This document shows, piece by piece, positions 43,149 to 54,058 of a stretch of 64,000 bases of DNA (positions within the stretch are counted from its first letter, which is position 1; every line of letters starts with the position of its first letter). The notes under the pieces are model-generated. The model made no database searches and had not been told where the DNA came from. It saw nothing but the letters and a program-made list of their open reading frames with translations. Both the position numbers and the translations under genes were made by a program. The stretch spans positions 3,286,001-3,350,000 of the forward strand of contig NZ_CP022303.1 in assembly GCF_004216475.1 (NCBI RefSeq). The letters run 5' to 3'. This DNA is from Thalassococcus sp. S3. Its GTDB lineage: Bacteria > Pseudomonadota > Alphaproteobacteria > Rhodobacterales > Rhodobacteraceae.

Positions 43149-43852
43149 TCCGCGCCGCCGCCATCGCCATGTCGCTGGCAGGCCCCGTCGCTGCCGCGGA
43201 GTGTCGGCTGGCGCTGGTGCTGGCGATGGACGTGTCGTCCTCGGTCGATATGGCCGAGGATTCGCTCCAGCGCGGTGGGCTTGCCGCGGCTTTGCTTGCG
43301 CCGCCGGTTCAGGATGCGTTCTTTGCAAGTCCCCTGCCCGTCGCCATCGCGGTCTACGAATGGAGCGGACGGTACAATCAGGAATTACTGGTCGATTGGA
43401 CATTGATCGAAACGCCCGCCCATCTGCGCGGCGTCGCGCGCACCATTGGCAAATCCAGCCGAAGCCATAATGAATTTCCGACGGCCATGGGATACGCTTT
43501 GGCCTATGGTGCCGGCCTGTTTCAACGGGGGCCCGATTGTCTTTTCCGAACGCTGGATATGGCCGGAGACGGAGAGAACAACGAAGGGTTTCCCCCGGCA
43601 GCCGCTTATCGTGAGTTCGCTTTTTCCGATGTGACCGTGAACGGCCTCGTCGTGAACGCCGCTGATTATGAGGCCGAAGTCACACTGGTTGACTTTTATC
43701 GCACCGAGGTTCTGCACGGGCCCGGCGCGTTTCTAGAGATTGCGCAAGGGTTTGACGACTATGCCCGCGCGATCCGGGCAAAGCTGATCCGCGAGGTCAC
43801 TCCGAAAGCGATCGGTGCCAGATCTTTTGAAGCCGAAGACCCGAAGGGGTAG
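43145..43852 (+). CDS. DUF1194 (von Willebrand A-like) exported protein
   Basis: The protein has a short signal peptide (AIAMSLAGPVAAAEC) and a VWA-like core with the metal-ion motif DVSSSVD and a later MAGDGENNEG. The DUF1194 family is common in Rhodobacteraceae; its role is not known. The GTG at 43145 overlaps the glyoxalase stop (GTGA). A TTG one codon before it is possible but less likely. Confidence 0.85.
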   Translation: MIRAAAIAMSLAGPVAAAECRLALVLAMDVSSSVDMAEDSLQRGGLAAALLAPPVQDAFFASPLPVAIAVYEWSGRYNQELLVDWTLIETPAHLRGVARTIGKSSRSHNEFPTAMGYALAYGAGLFQRGPDCLFRTLDMAGDGENNEGFPPAAAYREFAFSDVTVNGLVVNAADYEAEVTLVDFYRTEVLHGPGAFLEIAQGFDDYARAIRAKLIREVTPKAIGARSFEAEDPKG

Positions 43853-43921
43853 GTGCAATCGGATCTGTCGTTCCGCAATGCGGTCAAGTCACTGACAGGC
43901 GTTGCTAGCTCGACGCAGCTT

Positions 43922-43952
43922 GCCAAGCTAAGAAGACCCAACCCAGCTTGGC
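43922..43952. terminator. 8-bp inverted repeat between converging genes
   Basis: GCCAAGCT and AGCTTGGC are separated by 15 bases and lie between the DUF1194 and MarR gene ends. There is no T-run, so terminator function is only possible. Confidence 0.35.
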
Positions 43953-43957
43953 TCTGC

Positions 43958-44455
43958 TCAATAGATGTATCGGATCTGATCGGTCCAATACCGCTCCATC
44001 CGCTTGAGGGACGATGTGATGTCTTCCATCTTTTCGGGTGGCAGAACGCCCTTGTTTTCCAACCCCTCGGCATGGCGGGAAAAGAGCTTCGCGACCACGT
44101 CCCGGATTTCGCGCCCTTTTGACGTCAGCCGCACCCGAACCGACCGTCGGTCGATCTCACATCGCTGGTGATGCATATAGCCCATTTCCACCAACTTCTT
44201 CAGGTTATAGCTGACGTTGCTACCCTGATAATATCCGCGCGTCTTCAGCTCGCCTGCCGTCACCTCGTTATCGCCGATGTTGAACAGCAAGAGCGCCTGA
44301 ACCGCGTTGATTTCCAACACGCCGACCCTTTCGAACTCATCTTTGATCACGTCAAGAAGAAGCCGGTGCAGTCGTTCGACCAGCGCCAGCGCCTCCAAAT
44401 AACCCGTCATGAAGCCCTTGCGGGCCCCCGGGTCAATCTGCATTTCCATACTCAT
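43958..44455 (-). CDS. MarR-family regulator (LdtR-like)
   Basis: The 165-residue protein has a winged helix domain: VQALLLFNIGDNEVTAGELKTRG, then GSNVSYNLKKLVEMGY and DRRSVRVRLTSKGREI. The sequence pattern resembles LdtR, the alphaproteobacterial regulator of L,D-transpeptidase and stress genes, but I infer this from memory. It is a single gene read towards the DUF1194 gene, so no target is suggested by position. Confidence 0.85.
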   Translation of the reverse strand: MSMEMQIDPGARKGFMTGYLEALALVERLHRLLLDVIKDEFERVGVLEINAVQALLLFNIGDNEVTAGELKTRGYYQGSNVSYNLKKLVEMGYMHHQRCEIDRRSVRVRLTSKGREIRDVVAKLFSRHAEGLENKGVLPPEKMEDITSSLKRMERYWTDQIRYIY

Positions 44456-44491
44456 CGATCTCTCCGACTCGCACTGCGTTGAGCACCAAGA

Positions 44492-44517
44492 TGAAGAGAA
44501 AAACCGAAGAAACGGTT
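44492..44517 (-). terminator. Rho-independent terminator of the sdhE unit
   Basis: On the minus strand AACCG-TTTCTT-CGGTT forms a 5-bp stem followed by TTTCTCTT. It lies 10 bases after the sdhE stop. Confidence 0.55.
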
Positions 44518-44526
44518 AAGTGTATT

Positions 44527-44786
44527 TTATTTCGTTTTTTGAAGAGCTTGAGAGATCTCAGCAATGAGGTCGCCATAGGGTTCGGGCGCGTCGCACTGCC
44601 CTGTCACCCATTGATAGAGATCCTGATCGTTCTCGTGCAGCAGGGCGTCATAGCGATCCAGCTCGGCATCGTCCATATTGGTCAGCCGACGCTCGGCATA
44701 GGCTGACAAGATCAGATCCATCTCTTTGATGCCGCGCCGCATGGACCGCATGTGCAGCCGCTTGATGCGATGTTCTCGCGTCTCGG

Positions 44787-44790
<4 letters not shown>
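44527..44790 (-). CDS. sdhE: Succinate dehydrogenase flavinylation factor SdhE
   Basis: The 87-residue protein has the SdhE (DUF339) motif RRGIKEMD (RGxxE) and the helical pattern HENDQDLYQWVTGQCDAPE. SdhE attaches FAD to SdhA. The sdh genes are not in the window. Its start overlaps the XRE gene by 4 nt, so they form a coupled pair. Confidence 0.92.
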
Positions 44791-46477
<1,687 letters not shown>

Positions 46478-46478
46478 G

Positions 46479-46886
46479 ATGGCGCATAAGCTTCCCGACT
46501 ACTATTTCCGCGTGCGCGAAAACGGCGCCTTTGTCTTCCGCGTGGATACCGAAAACCGCCAACGCCGGATCGAGATGGATCAGATCGCTGTGGTCAATAT
46601 CCGCAATGGGGACATCAAGCCCCATGGAGACCGGATGCTGAGCGAACAGGATCTGGAGACGATCAAGACCTGGATGGCGGAACGGATACAGGTGCTGGCC
46701 AGACGCGACATCGACGACATTCACCGTGCCGTCGATTACCTGAACACGACAACACAATGGGTGCAATCCAAGGCGAGCGATGAACAGCTTGATGCGGTCA
46801 CGGACGACCTGCTTTTGGCCATGCATGATCTGCGTTCGGTCCTGGTTCGGAAAAAGGCAGATCGACTGATGCGGCAGAAGGACTAG
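46479..46886 (+). CDS. Conserved small protein linked to the aminotransferase gene, function unknown
   Basis: The 135-residue soluble protein starts 1 base after the aminotransferase stop, so it is translationally coupled. It has a beta-like N-terminal half (YYFRVRENGAFVFRVD, ENRQRRIEMDQIAVVNI) and a helical second half. No catalytic motif is evident. The end overlaps the converging MATE gene by 4 nt. Confidence 0.68.
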   Translation: MAHKLPDYYFRVRENGAFVFRVDTENRQRRIEMDQIAVVNIRNGDIKPHGDRMLSEQDLETIKTWMAERIQVLARRDIDDIHRAVDYLNTTTQWVQSKASDEQLDAVTDDLLLAMHDLRSVLVRKKADRLMRQKD

Positions 46887-48256
46887 GCGCTCCGCTCCAG
46901 CCTGCCGATCTGCGGCAAGGATGCCCCCCAAAACCGCGCCATCAGAAAGACGCCGGCACAAGCCAAACCCAAGACCAGACCGAGCCATACCCCGATCCCG
47001 CCCATTTCGAGCGTGAAGCCAAGGACATAAGAGGCCGGGATCCCGACCCCCCAATAGCTGAGCGCCGCGATCACCATCGGCTTCGCGGTATCCTGCACCC
47101 CGCGCAGCAGGCCCAGCGCGATCACCTGCGCGCCATCGACAAGCTGGAACAGGGCAGCCACCGCAAGAAGACCGATGCCGATGGCTATGATTTCCTCACG
47201 GGCCGGCTCCGCCTCTTCGAGAAAGAGAGAGATCAACGGCACGGGCAGGACCAGAAAGGCGATGATGGTCACAAGGGCCATCGCCAGTGAAAGCGCGGTA
47301 ACGGTCCTGGCGCCCCGCGCCATATGCTGCCGATCCGCACGCCCGAATGCATTTCCCGCACGCACGGTGGCCGCGTTGCTGAGCCCCAGATGTACCATGA
47401 ACGTCGCACTTGCCAGTTGGACAGCGATGCCATGGGCGGCCAAGGGGATCGTTCCAAGCCATCCCATCATCATCGCGCTGGCGGCAAAAAGGCTGACCTC
47501 GCTCAGATTGGTCAAACCGATGGGCCAGCCCAGCCGGAACACCCGCGCGAACATCGGCCAATCCGGACGCCAGAGCCGTCGAAAGAGGTCGTGTTCGGGA
47601 AGGACGAGCATGGCATAGAGAACCACGCCGATCAGCGAAACAACCTGTGTCGCGATCGAGGCTAAAGCCGCACCTGCCAGCCCCAGCTCCGGAGCCCCGT
47701 AATAACCGAAGATCAGGAGGTAATTCGCCGCGGCATTCACCACGGCCGCGAGCAACGTAATCCAAAGAACGATCTGCGTGCGTTCAAGCGCAGCAAGGTA
47801 GGACTTGATCACCATCACGAGGATCGCGGGGAACAGTCCCCAGCCGGCAATACGCAGATAGCGCGCGGCATCGGCGGCAACCGTCGGCTCCTGCCCGAGG
47901 GCCAGCAGAAGGGGTTCGGACCACCAGAGAAAAGGCATGGCCGCGCAGGCAAAGAGAAGCGACAGCCAAAGCCCCATCCGCGTCGCCCGGCGCAGGCCGG
48001 TTTCATCCCCTTCGGCGTGAAAGGCCGCGACCATCGGCATGACCGCCCAGGCAAACCCGCTGCCCATAAGGAAGAACACAAAGAAATAGGAGCTTGCCAG
48101 GGTCACGGCCGCGAGCGCGTCGACACCATACCAGCCCAACATCACCGTGTCGGTCAGCCCGATGGCAAACTGTGCCAGATGGCCGCCGACCAAGGGCAGG
48201 CCAAGCACAAGAACCGCACGGACATGTGCGGGATATGACATCTCCAAGGGTTGCAT
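46883..48256 (-). CDS. MATE-family efflux transporter (NorM-like)
   Basis: The protein has twelve predicted membrane helices in two similar halves, with the MATE entry HVRAVLVLGLPLVGGHLAQFAIGLTDTVMLGWYGVDALAA. It exports cationic drugs or metabolites, driven by sodium or protons. The start is uncertain: ATG 48256 (MQPLEMSYPA) is chosen, while ATG 48241 (MSYPAHVRA) is the shortest form and has GGAG too close. Longer forms reach 48319. Confidence 0.92.
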   Translation of the reverse strand: MQPLEMSYPAHVRAVLVLGLPLVGGHLAQFAIGLTDTVMLGWYGVDALAAVTLASSYFFVFFLMGSGFAWAVMPMVAAFHAEGDETGLRRATRMGLWLSLLFACAAMPFLWWSEPLLLALGQEPTVAADAARYLRIAGWGLFPAILVMVIKSYLAALERTQIVLWITLLAAVVNAAANYLLIFGYYGAPELGLAGAALASIATQVVSLIGVVLYAMLVLPEHDLFRRLWRPDWPMFARVFRLGWPIGLTNLSEVSLFAASAMMMGWLGTIPLAAHGIAVQLASATFMVHLGLSNAATVRAGNAFGRADRQHMARGARTVTALSLAMALVTIIAFLVLPVPLISLFLEEAEPAREEIIAIGIGLLAVAALFQLVDGAQVIALGLLRGVQDTAKPMVIAALSYWGVGIPASYVLGFTLEMGGIGVWLGLVLGLACAGVFLMARFWGASLPQIGRLERSA

Positions 48257-48395
48257 GCGCTCAGCAGTAGGCGCAATTTCACACCCCCGCAAGCCCTCGC
48301 GACCCGTGGTCAAAGTCACGCAGACAGGGCATGGGGATTTTCAGTTTTGCTACGGTCACAGGCACGGGGATCATGCGGGTACCGGCTGTTCCGGA

Positions 48396-49295
48396 TCAGA
48401 TCAGCCGCAGCGCGATCTGGGTCGCGACAAGCGCGATGATGAAGCCAGCGGTCAATTCAAGAAACGCGGTCACCCGTAGCGCGCCATCTCCGGTCCAGCG
48501 GGACAGGGTCCCTTCGCGAAAGGTCACGGCAGCCACCGCAACCGCCACCGTCACGCTTGCCGTGCCAAGCCCGATTGCAAAGGCACCGGCGATCCCGGCC
48601 ATCGCGATGCCCATCTGCCAGGTCAGGATGAGAATGAAGATCGCACCGGTGCATGGCCGCACGGCCACGGATGCGATCACCACCAACGCGTCGCGCAGGC
48701 TGCGCACCTCTGCCGCCTCTTCAACACTTGGCCCGTGCTTGTGACCGCAGCTTGAACAGGTTCCGTCGCTTGCATGTTGATGGTGGGCCGGCGCGAACCT
48801 TCGCAAGTCTTTCAAACGTCTAAACCCGCGCCAGCACAGCCAAAGCCCCACCAAGGCGATCAGCCCGTAGCTGAACGGAGCAAGCCACGCATCCGCCGTA
48901 TCCACCAGGCGTTCACGCCCCCAATTCAAAACGAAGAGACCCGCATAGACCAGCAGCACCGCCGTGGCGGACTGGGACAGGGACGATAGAATGGCAAGCC
49001 CCGACAGCCGCAACAACGGAACCCGCTCTGCCACGCCGTAGCCGCCGATGACAAGCTTTCCGTGGCCCGGGCCCGCGGCGTGAAAAAAGCCATAGGCGAA
49101 ACAAAGCCCCATCAACGTGACCAGCGCCCCCGGATCGCCCGCGCGCAACGCCCGGATCGCCCCCGCCATCGCGCGTTGCACGTCGCGCTGTCCCTCGGCC
49201 GCCCAGCGCGCAAGATCATCGGCGCCCCCGGCAAGCCATAACCAGCCACCCAGCGCCAGAACCACCAATGCGGCCAGCGCGATCAGTTTGCGCAT
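48396..49295 (-). CDS. NicO-family nickel/cobalt transporter
   Basis: The 299-residue protein has about six membrane helices and the NicO/RcnA metal motif [10 protein letters not shown] histidine- and cysteine-rich cytoplasmic loop (HHQH, then CSSCGHKHG) probably collects metal. Members export or import Ni, Co or other divalent metals. The upstream DUF1007 gene overlaps its start, and DUF1007-NicO pairs form metal-uptake units. The predicted cobalt nitrile hydratase near 2.7-3.3 kb could be a user. Confidence 0.9.
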   Translation of the reverse strand: MRKLIALAALVVLALGGWLWLAGGADDLARWAAEGQRDVQRAMAGAIRALRAGDPGALVTLMGLCFAYGFFHAAGPGHGKLVIGGYGVAERVPLLRLSGLAILSSLSQSATAVLLVYAGLFVLNWGRERLVDTADAWLAPFSYGLIALVGLWLCWRGFRRLKDLRRFAPAHHQHASDGTCSSCGHKHGPSVEEAAEVRSLRDALVVIASVAVRPCTGAIFILILTWQMGIAMAGIAGAFAIGLGTASVTVAVAVAAVTFREGTLSRWTGDGALRVTAFLELTAGFIIALVATQIALRLI

Positions 49296-49915
49296 CTGAA
49301 GCTTACCGTTGCTGCGAAGGCCTCGCCCACTTCGGGAAACTCTTCTTCCGCGCGGGATGCAGGCATCCCGTAAAGCAATTCCTCGACCTTGGAATAGGCC
49401 GCGTCCAGATCAGGCTGGGTGACTTCCACGTCGCATGGCCCCTCGGTTTCGACCCCGCGGGTCAGGTCATAGGCCGTGTAAAAGGTTGGATCATAGGCCT
49501 GAACAATCAGATCCGCCGCGTGCTGGGGCTGCACCAAGGGACGGAAATGTGTGCTGATGATGCGGGCTTCTTCGACCCGGACGCCACGCCCTTGGGGCTT
49601 GCCCAGCGTTATCGGGCCGGCAGGCCCGGTCACATAGAGATCCCCCTCGAACCCTTCGATCCAGTTGAGGTCAAATCCCTGAAGCTGTCCGACTTCTGCG
49701 TCATCGAGCCGTCCGTCGTAGTCATTGTCGAGGCCGCGATCCTCGAACATCAGCATCGAATAGAGCTCATCGTAGTTCCAGCTCACCTCCACGCCCAGCA
49801 ATCGGCCTTGGGGATCTGTGACGAGCCGCAAGCCGGTATCCACAAAGACATGTGGATGGGCGATGACCGGACCGGAAAGAGCAAGAGCCGACAGAAGACA
49901 GAGCGCGCGAAACAT
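49283..49915 (-). CDS. DUF1007 periplasmic metal-binding protein
   Basis: The protein has a signal peptide ([12 protein letters not shown]), then the metal-binding HPHVFVD at the mature N-terminus. An EF-hand-like loop ([12 protein letters not shown], about residues 60-71) may bind calcium. It overlaps the NicO gene by 13 bases. The chosen ATG at 49915 gives a normal signal peptide; the longer frame to 49999 adds a region with no family support. Confidence 0.87.
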   Translation of the reverse strand: MFRALCLLSALALSGPVIAHPHVFVDTGLRLVTDPQGRLLGVEVSWNYDELYSMLMFEDRGLDNDYDGRLDDAEVGQLQGFDLNWIEGFEGDLYVTGPAGPITLGKPQGRGVRVEEARIISTHFRPLVQPQHAADLIVQAYDPTFYTAYDLTRGVETEGPCDVEVTQPDLDAAYSKVEELLYGMPASRAEEEFPEVGEAFAATVSFRCAN

Positions 49916-50073
49916 GAGCCGGAATGTAGAGAGGGTGCGCCCGCACAACAAGGCCCTGTGCCAATGGCCGCACCGGACCGCCGACAGCAGATGACGCAAC
50001 GGAACCCGACCCAGTCCTATACGATGTCACAAGGCGCTGCCACCATGGCGCCAACGGAAGAAGGAGAAGACCC

Positions 50074-51366
50074 ATGACCCGCACGCCTCTTGCCGCGTTG
50101 AGCCTCGCGGCCAGTGTCACCGCCGTATCGGCCCTGGCCGAAAACCGGATCGACCAGGTCCGACCGGACGCGCCCGAACTTGCCGCCTACGGTCCCTATC
50201 CGATCGGCGTGCAAACGATGACGTTCTCGCATCCGGGCCAGATCGACATTCTCAACACCACGGCCGATGCCGAACCGACCTATGATCGCCCCCTCACCGC
50301 CGAGATCTGGTATCCGGCCGCTCCGGGCACCCCGGCGGGTGGCAGCTATACGGCGGTCCTGCGCGACGGGCAGACAGAAGTCACGCTTCACGGCCAGGCC
50401 GCGCGCGATGCAGAGCCGGCCAGTGGGGAAACCTTTCCACTTGTGGTCATCTCCCATGGCTATCCCGGAAACCGGTTCCTGATGTCCCATCTGGGGGAAA
50501 ACCTGGCTTCGAAGGGGTATGTCACAATCTCTGTCGATCATACCGACAGCACCTATTCCGATCAGGGCGCGTTCGGGTCAACGCTGCTGAACCGTGCACT
50601 CGACCAACGCTTTGTCATCGACCAGATGGAAGCGCTGGAAGGTCCGGTTGGCGCCATCACCGATGCCAGTTCCGTTGCGGTGATCGGCTATTCAATGGGA
50701 GGCTACGGCGCGCTGATCTTTGGCGGCGCGGGCGTGACACAGGCATCAACCGAGTATGAATGGGGCACACCCAACGGCCTGCTCTCCCGGCATCTGGCTG
50801 GGTCGGAAAGCCATGCCACCCTGATTGACGAGCGCGTCAAGGCGATCATCGCAATCGGCCCATGGGGCAATAATGCCGGTTTCTGGGATGCCGAAGGGCT
50901 GGCGGGGTTCGAGAAACCGCTGATGCTGATGGCCGGCAGCGCTGACGATGTGTCGATCTACCAGGCGATGCGCGGCATCTTTGACGGAACGACCGGAGTG
51001 ACCCGGCACCTGCTAACCTTCGAGGGGGCGAACCACAACGCAGCCGCCCCCATGCCCGCCCCGGCGGAAAGCTGGACACCCGTGGACACGCTCGATTTCG
51101 TTCCCTTCGAGCACTATGCCGACGCTGTCTGGGACACCAACCGGATGAACAACGTGGCCCAACACTTTGCCACGGCCTTCATTGATCTGCACGTGAAGGG
51201 GGACGGTGAGAAGGCCGCCTATCTCGACCTCGTTCCCGTCGCAGCAGAGGGCGTCTTTGCCCTTGATGACGCCGGAAACGAGACCGAGGCGCATACCCAT
51301 TGGCGTGGTTTTCCTGCTCGCACCGGTCAAGGGCTTCTGTTCGAGACCAAGGAAGCTGGCGAGTAA
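50074..51366 (+). CDS. Periplasmic alpha/beta hydrolase (dienelactone/PAF-acetylhydrolase-like)
   Basis: The 430-residue protein has a signal peptide (cleavage near ALA-EN), the hydrolase segment VVISHGYPGNRFLMSHLGENLASKGYVTISVDHTDS, and the nucleophile Ser in GYSMGGYGALIFGG. The late GANHN supplies the histidine. It is probably a periplasmic esterase or lipase; the substrate is open. A strong GAAGGAGAAG precedes the start. Confidence 0.83.
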   Translation: MTRTPLAALSLAASVTAVSALAENRIDQVRPDAPELAAYGPYPIGVQTMTFSHPGQIDILNTTADAEPTYDRPLTAEIWYPAAPGTPAGGSYTAVLRDGQTEVTLHGQAARDAEPASGETFPLVVISHGYPGNRFLMSHLGENLASKGYVTISVDHTDSTYSDQGAFGSTLLNRALDQRFVIDQMEALEGPVGAITDASSVAVIGYSMGGYGALIFGGAGVTQASTEYEWGTPNGLLSRHLAGSESHATLIDERVKAIIAIGPWGNNAGFWDAEGLAGFEKPLMLMAGSADDVSIYQAMRGIFDGTTGVTRHLLTFEGANHNAAAPMPAPAESWTPVDTLDFVPFEHYADAVWDTNRMNNVAQHFATAFIDLHVKGDGEKAAYLDLVPVAAEGVFALDDAGNETEAHTHWRGFPARTGQGLLFETKEAGE

Positions 51367-51544
51367 GCTTTGCTCCATGTTCTGCCACGTCCGGTACAAA
51401 TTGTTCTGGGCGGGGCAGAGCGGGAACATGAAGGAACCACTGCGTGCCATCTGGAGGGATAAGGCACATTCGGGTCGATCACGCATGCTCTGTTAGATTG
51501 ACCTAGCCCATCGCGGTTCCGCGAAACGACGTCCCGAAAAGGGA

Positions 51545-52255
51545 TCAAGCAAGATCAAGTCGCACCTTTCCGTCGTGAAGGAAGCACCGTTTGTCAAAGA
51601 GGGATGTGTTCAGCGGATTGGGCAAGCGGATATCGCCGACATCCGGCATCGCCTTGTCCTGCAGATCGAACCTTCGCTCCAATTGCGAGATGACGACACA
51701 GATCGCGTCATGCCCTTTGACGTATCGTCTCAGCCGCTGAATCTGCTCGTTAACGGGCGGATTGCTCCGCTTCTGGTCCAGCACCTGAAGGTAGTCGATA
51801 ACGACGAAAGCAGGGCCTTCATGTCCCGCCAGCCGATCAATGATATGATCCGCCGAGATCTCGTCTGACGTATCGACGATAACCGATCGCGCCCCTGGGG
51901 TCTGGTCAACGCCAAGATCCGCGAAGTGCTCGGCCACCTCTCTTTCATGGTAATCGAGAGTGAAGAAAAAGCCCCTGCGTCCATGGCATTTCGCCAAAGC
52001 CGCCAGTTCGATGCCAAGACGCGTTTTGCCATGACCGGGTCTTGCCCCCAGAAGAACCATATCACCGCGGGCCAAGTGGGACATGACCTTTTTCGCAGGG
52101 TGCGCTCTGCGCCATGACGCGGCCAGATGGCTCCAGCTTTTGTGGCCTTCCTGCGCGGCCAGCCGGTCAAGGGCTTCGTGCAGGGGGATCGCCTCGCGGC
52201 GGGCCAGGCGTTTTGCCGTGTGCTTCAGTTTGTAGATTGGGGCAGAGAGTTGCAT
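51545..52255 (-). CDS. Stand-alone DnaB-like helicase C-terminal (RecA-fold) ATPase
   Basis: The 236-residue protein carries a small helical N-terminus (LKHTAKRLARREAIPLHEALDRLAAQEG) and a RecA-like core with Walker A GARPGHGKT and Walker B FVVIDYLQVLDQ, as in DnaB. It lacks the DnaB N-terminal domain, so it cannot be the replicative helicase. Similar orphan proteins are frequent in Rhodobacteraceae. The start at 52255 follows GAGGAGG; the open frame continues upstream to 52423, so the true start could be longer. Confidence 0.78.
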   Translation of the reverse strand: MQLSAPIYKLKHTAKRLARREAIPLHEALDRLAAQEGHKSWSHLAASWRRAHPAKKVMSHLARGDMVLLGARPGHGKTRLGIELAALAKCHGRRGFFFTLDYHEREVAEHFADLGVDQTPGARSVIVDTSDEISADHIIDRLAGHEGPAFVVIDYLQVLDQKRSNPPVNEQIQRLRRYVKGHDAICVVISQLERRFDLQDKAMPDVGDIRLPNPLNTSLFDKRCFLHDGKVRLDLA

Positions 52256-52570
52256 ATCGGATCCTCCTCGTCCGAGCGGTATCCGCAATCCCTCCTTATG
52301 CAAGCGCTCGACCAGGGTGAGTCCGGTTTCGATATGCCCCGCATGATGAATGCTTTCCCGGTGGAGGGGGGAGGCGCGAGCGCAGCCTTTCTTAGAATAC
52401 CCCGAAAGATCGCCGCATTTCAACCGATCCGATCTACGTCAAGGCATCGTACAGCACGAGCAGCACGCTCGAGATTCGAAGACTTGAGCGTGCCAAAGGA
52501 AACAGACGCCTGCCGTAGGGTCACATCTGATCGCCCTTGCCGGTCGCGTGCGACAGGTTAGGGTCGCGCC
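52256..52570. other. Intergenic interval between divergent genes
   Basis: This 315-base interval lies between the orphan helicase gene and the epoxide-hydrolase-like gene. The minus-strand frame of the helicase gene stays open to 52423, but the strong GAGGAGG site at its left edge favours a start at 52255. No hairpin, RNA gene or convincing promoter is visible. Confidence 0.5.
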
Positions 52571-53446
52571 ATGGAAACCAAGACCTACGAATTGAACGGT
52601 CATCCGTTCTTTGTCCGCCATTGGGGCGATCCCGCAAAACCCGTCCTTCTGATGCTGCATGGCTTTCCGGAATATGGCGGGGCGTGGTCCGATCTGGCGC
52701 CTTACCTGACCGACCATTTCTACTGCGTTGCACCTGACCAGCGCGGGTTCGGGCAAAGCTGGGCGCCGGACGATGTCAGCCGCTATGCCACGTCCGAACT
52801 TGTGTCGGACATGGCCGCACTAATCGGCCAACTCGGCGGCAAGGTTACCGTTCTGGGCCATGATTGGGGGGCCGCCGTCGCCTATGGATTGGCGATGTTT
52901 CAGCCCGATCTTGTGGAGCGGCTGATCATTCTCAACGGCGTGCACCCCGTCCCCTTCCAGCGGGCGATGGCCACCGGGGGCGCGCAGACCGAAGCATCGC
53001 AATACATTCTTTACCTGCGCGAGGCCGGCTCCGAGGAGCGACTGGCCGCGGACAATTTCGCCAAAATGGTCTCGCTCTTCTCCGCCAAGATGAACCTCTC
53101 CTGGCTGAGCGGTTCCCGACTTGAAGACTACCGCACCGAATGGGCCCGTCCGGGACGGCTCAAGACCATGATCCACTGGTACCGCGCCTCCCCGCTCAAG
53201 GTGGCCAAGCCGGGTCAGCCCATCACCGACCTGCCCGACTTTCCCGTGGAACGCCTGCAGGTCCGCTGTCCGCATCTGCTGATCTGGGGGGAAGAGGACA
53301 CCGCCCTCCTGCCCGTCTCGACCGAGAGGCTGGAGGACTTCGCCCCCGATCTTACCCGGGTCACCATGGCGGGCGTCGATCACTGGCTCTGCCATCAGAA
53401 ACCGGCGGAGGTCGCCCAACACATCCTGAACTGGACCCATCCATGA
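52571..53446 (+). CDS. Alpha/beta hydrolase (epoxide hydrolase/haloalkane dehalogenase-like)
   Basis: The 291-residue protein has HGFPEYGGAWSDL (oxyanion), the nucleophile aspartate in VLGHDWGAAVA (D in place of Ser) and a late His in GVDHWLCHQKP. An aspartate nucleophile marks epoxide hydrolases and dehalogenases. The halide-binding tryptophan pattern is not clear, so an epoxide hydrolase is more likely. The stop overlaps the GST gene by 4 nt, which suggests detoxification of epoxides. Confidence 0.86.
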   Translation: METKTYELNGHPFFVRHWGDPAKPVLLMLHGFPEYGGAWSDLAPYLTDHFYCVAPDQRGFGQSWAPDDVSRYATSELVSDMAALIGQLGGKVTVLGHDWGAAVAYGLAMFQPDLVERLIILNGVHPVPFQRAMATGGAQTEASQYILYLREAGSEERLAADNFAKMVSLFSAKMNLSWLSGSRLEDYRTEWARPGRLKTMIHWYRASPLKVAKPGQPITDLPDFPVERLQVRCPHLLIWGEEDTALLPVSTERLEDFAPDLTRVTMAGVDHWLCHQKPAEVAQHILNWTHP

Positions 53447-54054
53447 TCACACTCCACCATCTGAACAAATCCCGGTCCCTGCGGATCCTGTGGCTGCTGG
53501 AGGAGATTGGCACGCCCTATCAGGTCAAACGCTACCAGCGGGATGAAAAGACCAACCTCGCCCCGCCCGAACTCAAACAGGTCCATCCGCTGGGCAAGTC
53601 CCCCATGATCGAGATGGAGGGGCGCATCGTCACCGAATCCGCCGCCATCGTGGAGCTGATCTGCGCGGCGCATGCCCCCGCTATGATCCCCGAGACCGGA
53701 ACCGACGCCTATATCCAGCACCTCGAACTGATGCATTTCGCCGAAGGCTCCGCCATGACGCCGATCCTTCTGAACCTCTATGTGGGCCGTCTGGGCGAGG
53801 CCGGCGCGCCGCTGCATCCACGCATTTCAGAGCAATTGCAAAGCCACTTCCAGTATATGGAGGACATCCTGCGCCCCTCCGGCCATTTCGTGCTCGACGA
53901 GCTGTCGGCCGCTGACATCATGCTCAGCTTTCCCGCGCAGATCGCCGTGCGGCTGGGCCATGCAGAGGATTACCCGCGCCTCGCCGCCTTCGTCAAAGAG
54001 CTGGAGGCGCGCCCCGCCTTTGCCCGCGCGCTGGAGGCCGGCGGGGGCGCCTGA
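53443..54054 (+). CDS. Glutathione S-transferase
   Basis: The 203-residue protein has the thioredoxin-like N-domain (ITLHHLNKSRSLRILWLLEE; conserved serine region in SRS) with PLGKSPMIEME and ITESAAIVELI-like VTESAAI, and the helical C-domain. It conjugates glutathione to electrophiles. It is coupled to the epoxide-hydrolase-like gene, whose substrates are also electrophilic. It converges on the flotillin gene. Confidence 0.88.
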   Translation: MITLHHLNKSRSLRILWLLEEIGTPYQVKRYQRDEKTNLAPPELKQVHPLGKSPMIEMEGRIVTESAAIVELICAAHAPAMIPETGTDAYIQHLELMHFAEGSAMTPILLNLYVGRLGEAGAPLHPRISEQLQSHFQYMEDILRPSGHFVLDELSAADIMLSFPAQIAVRLGHAEDYPRLAAFVKELEARPAFARALEAGGGA

Positions 54055-54058
54055 TCCG

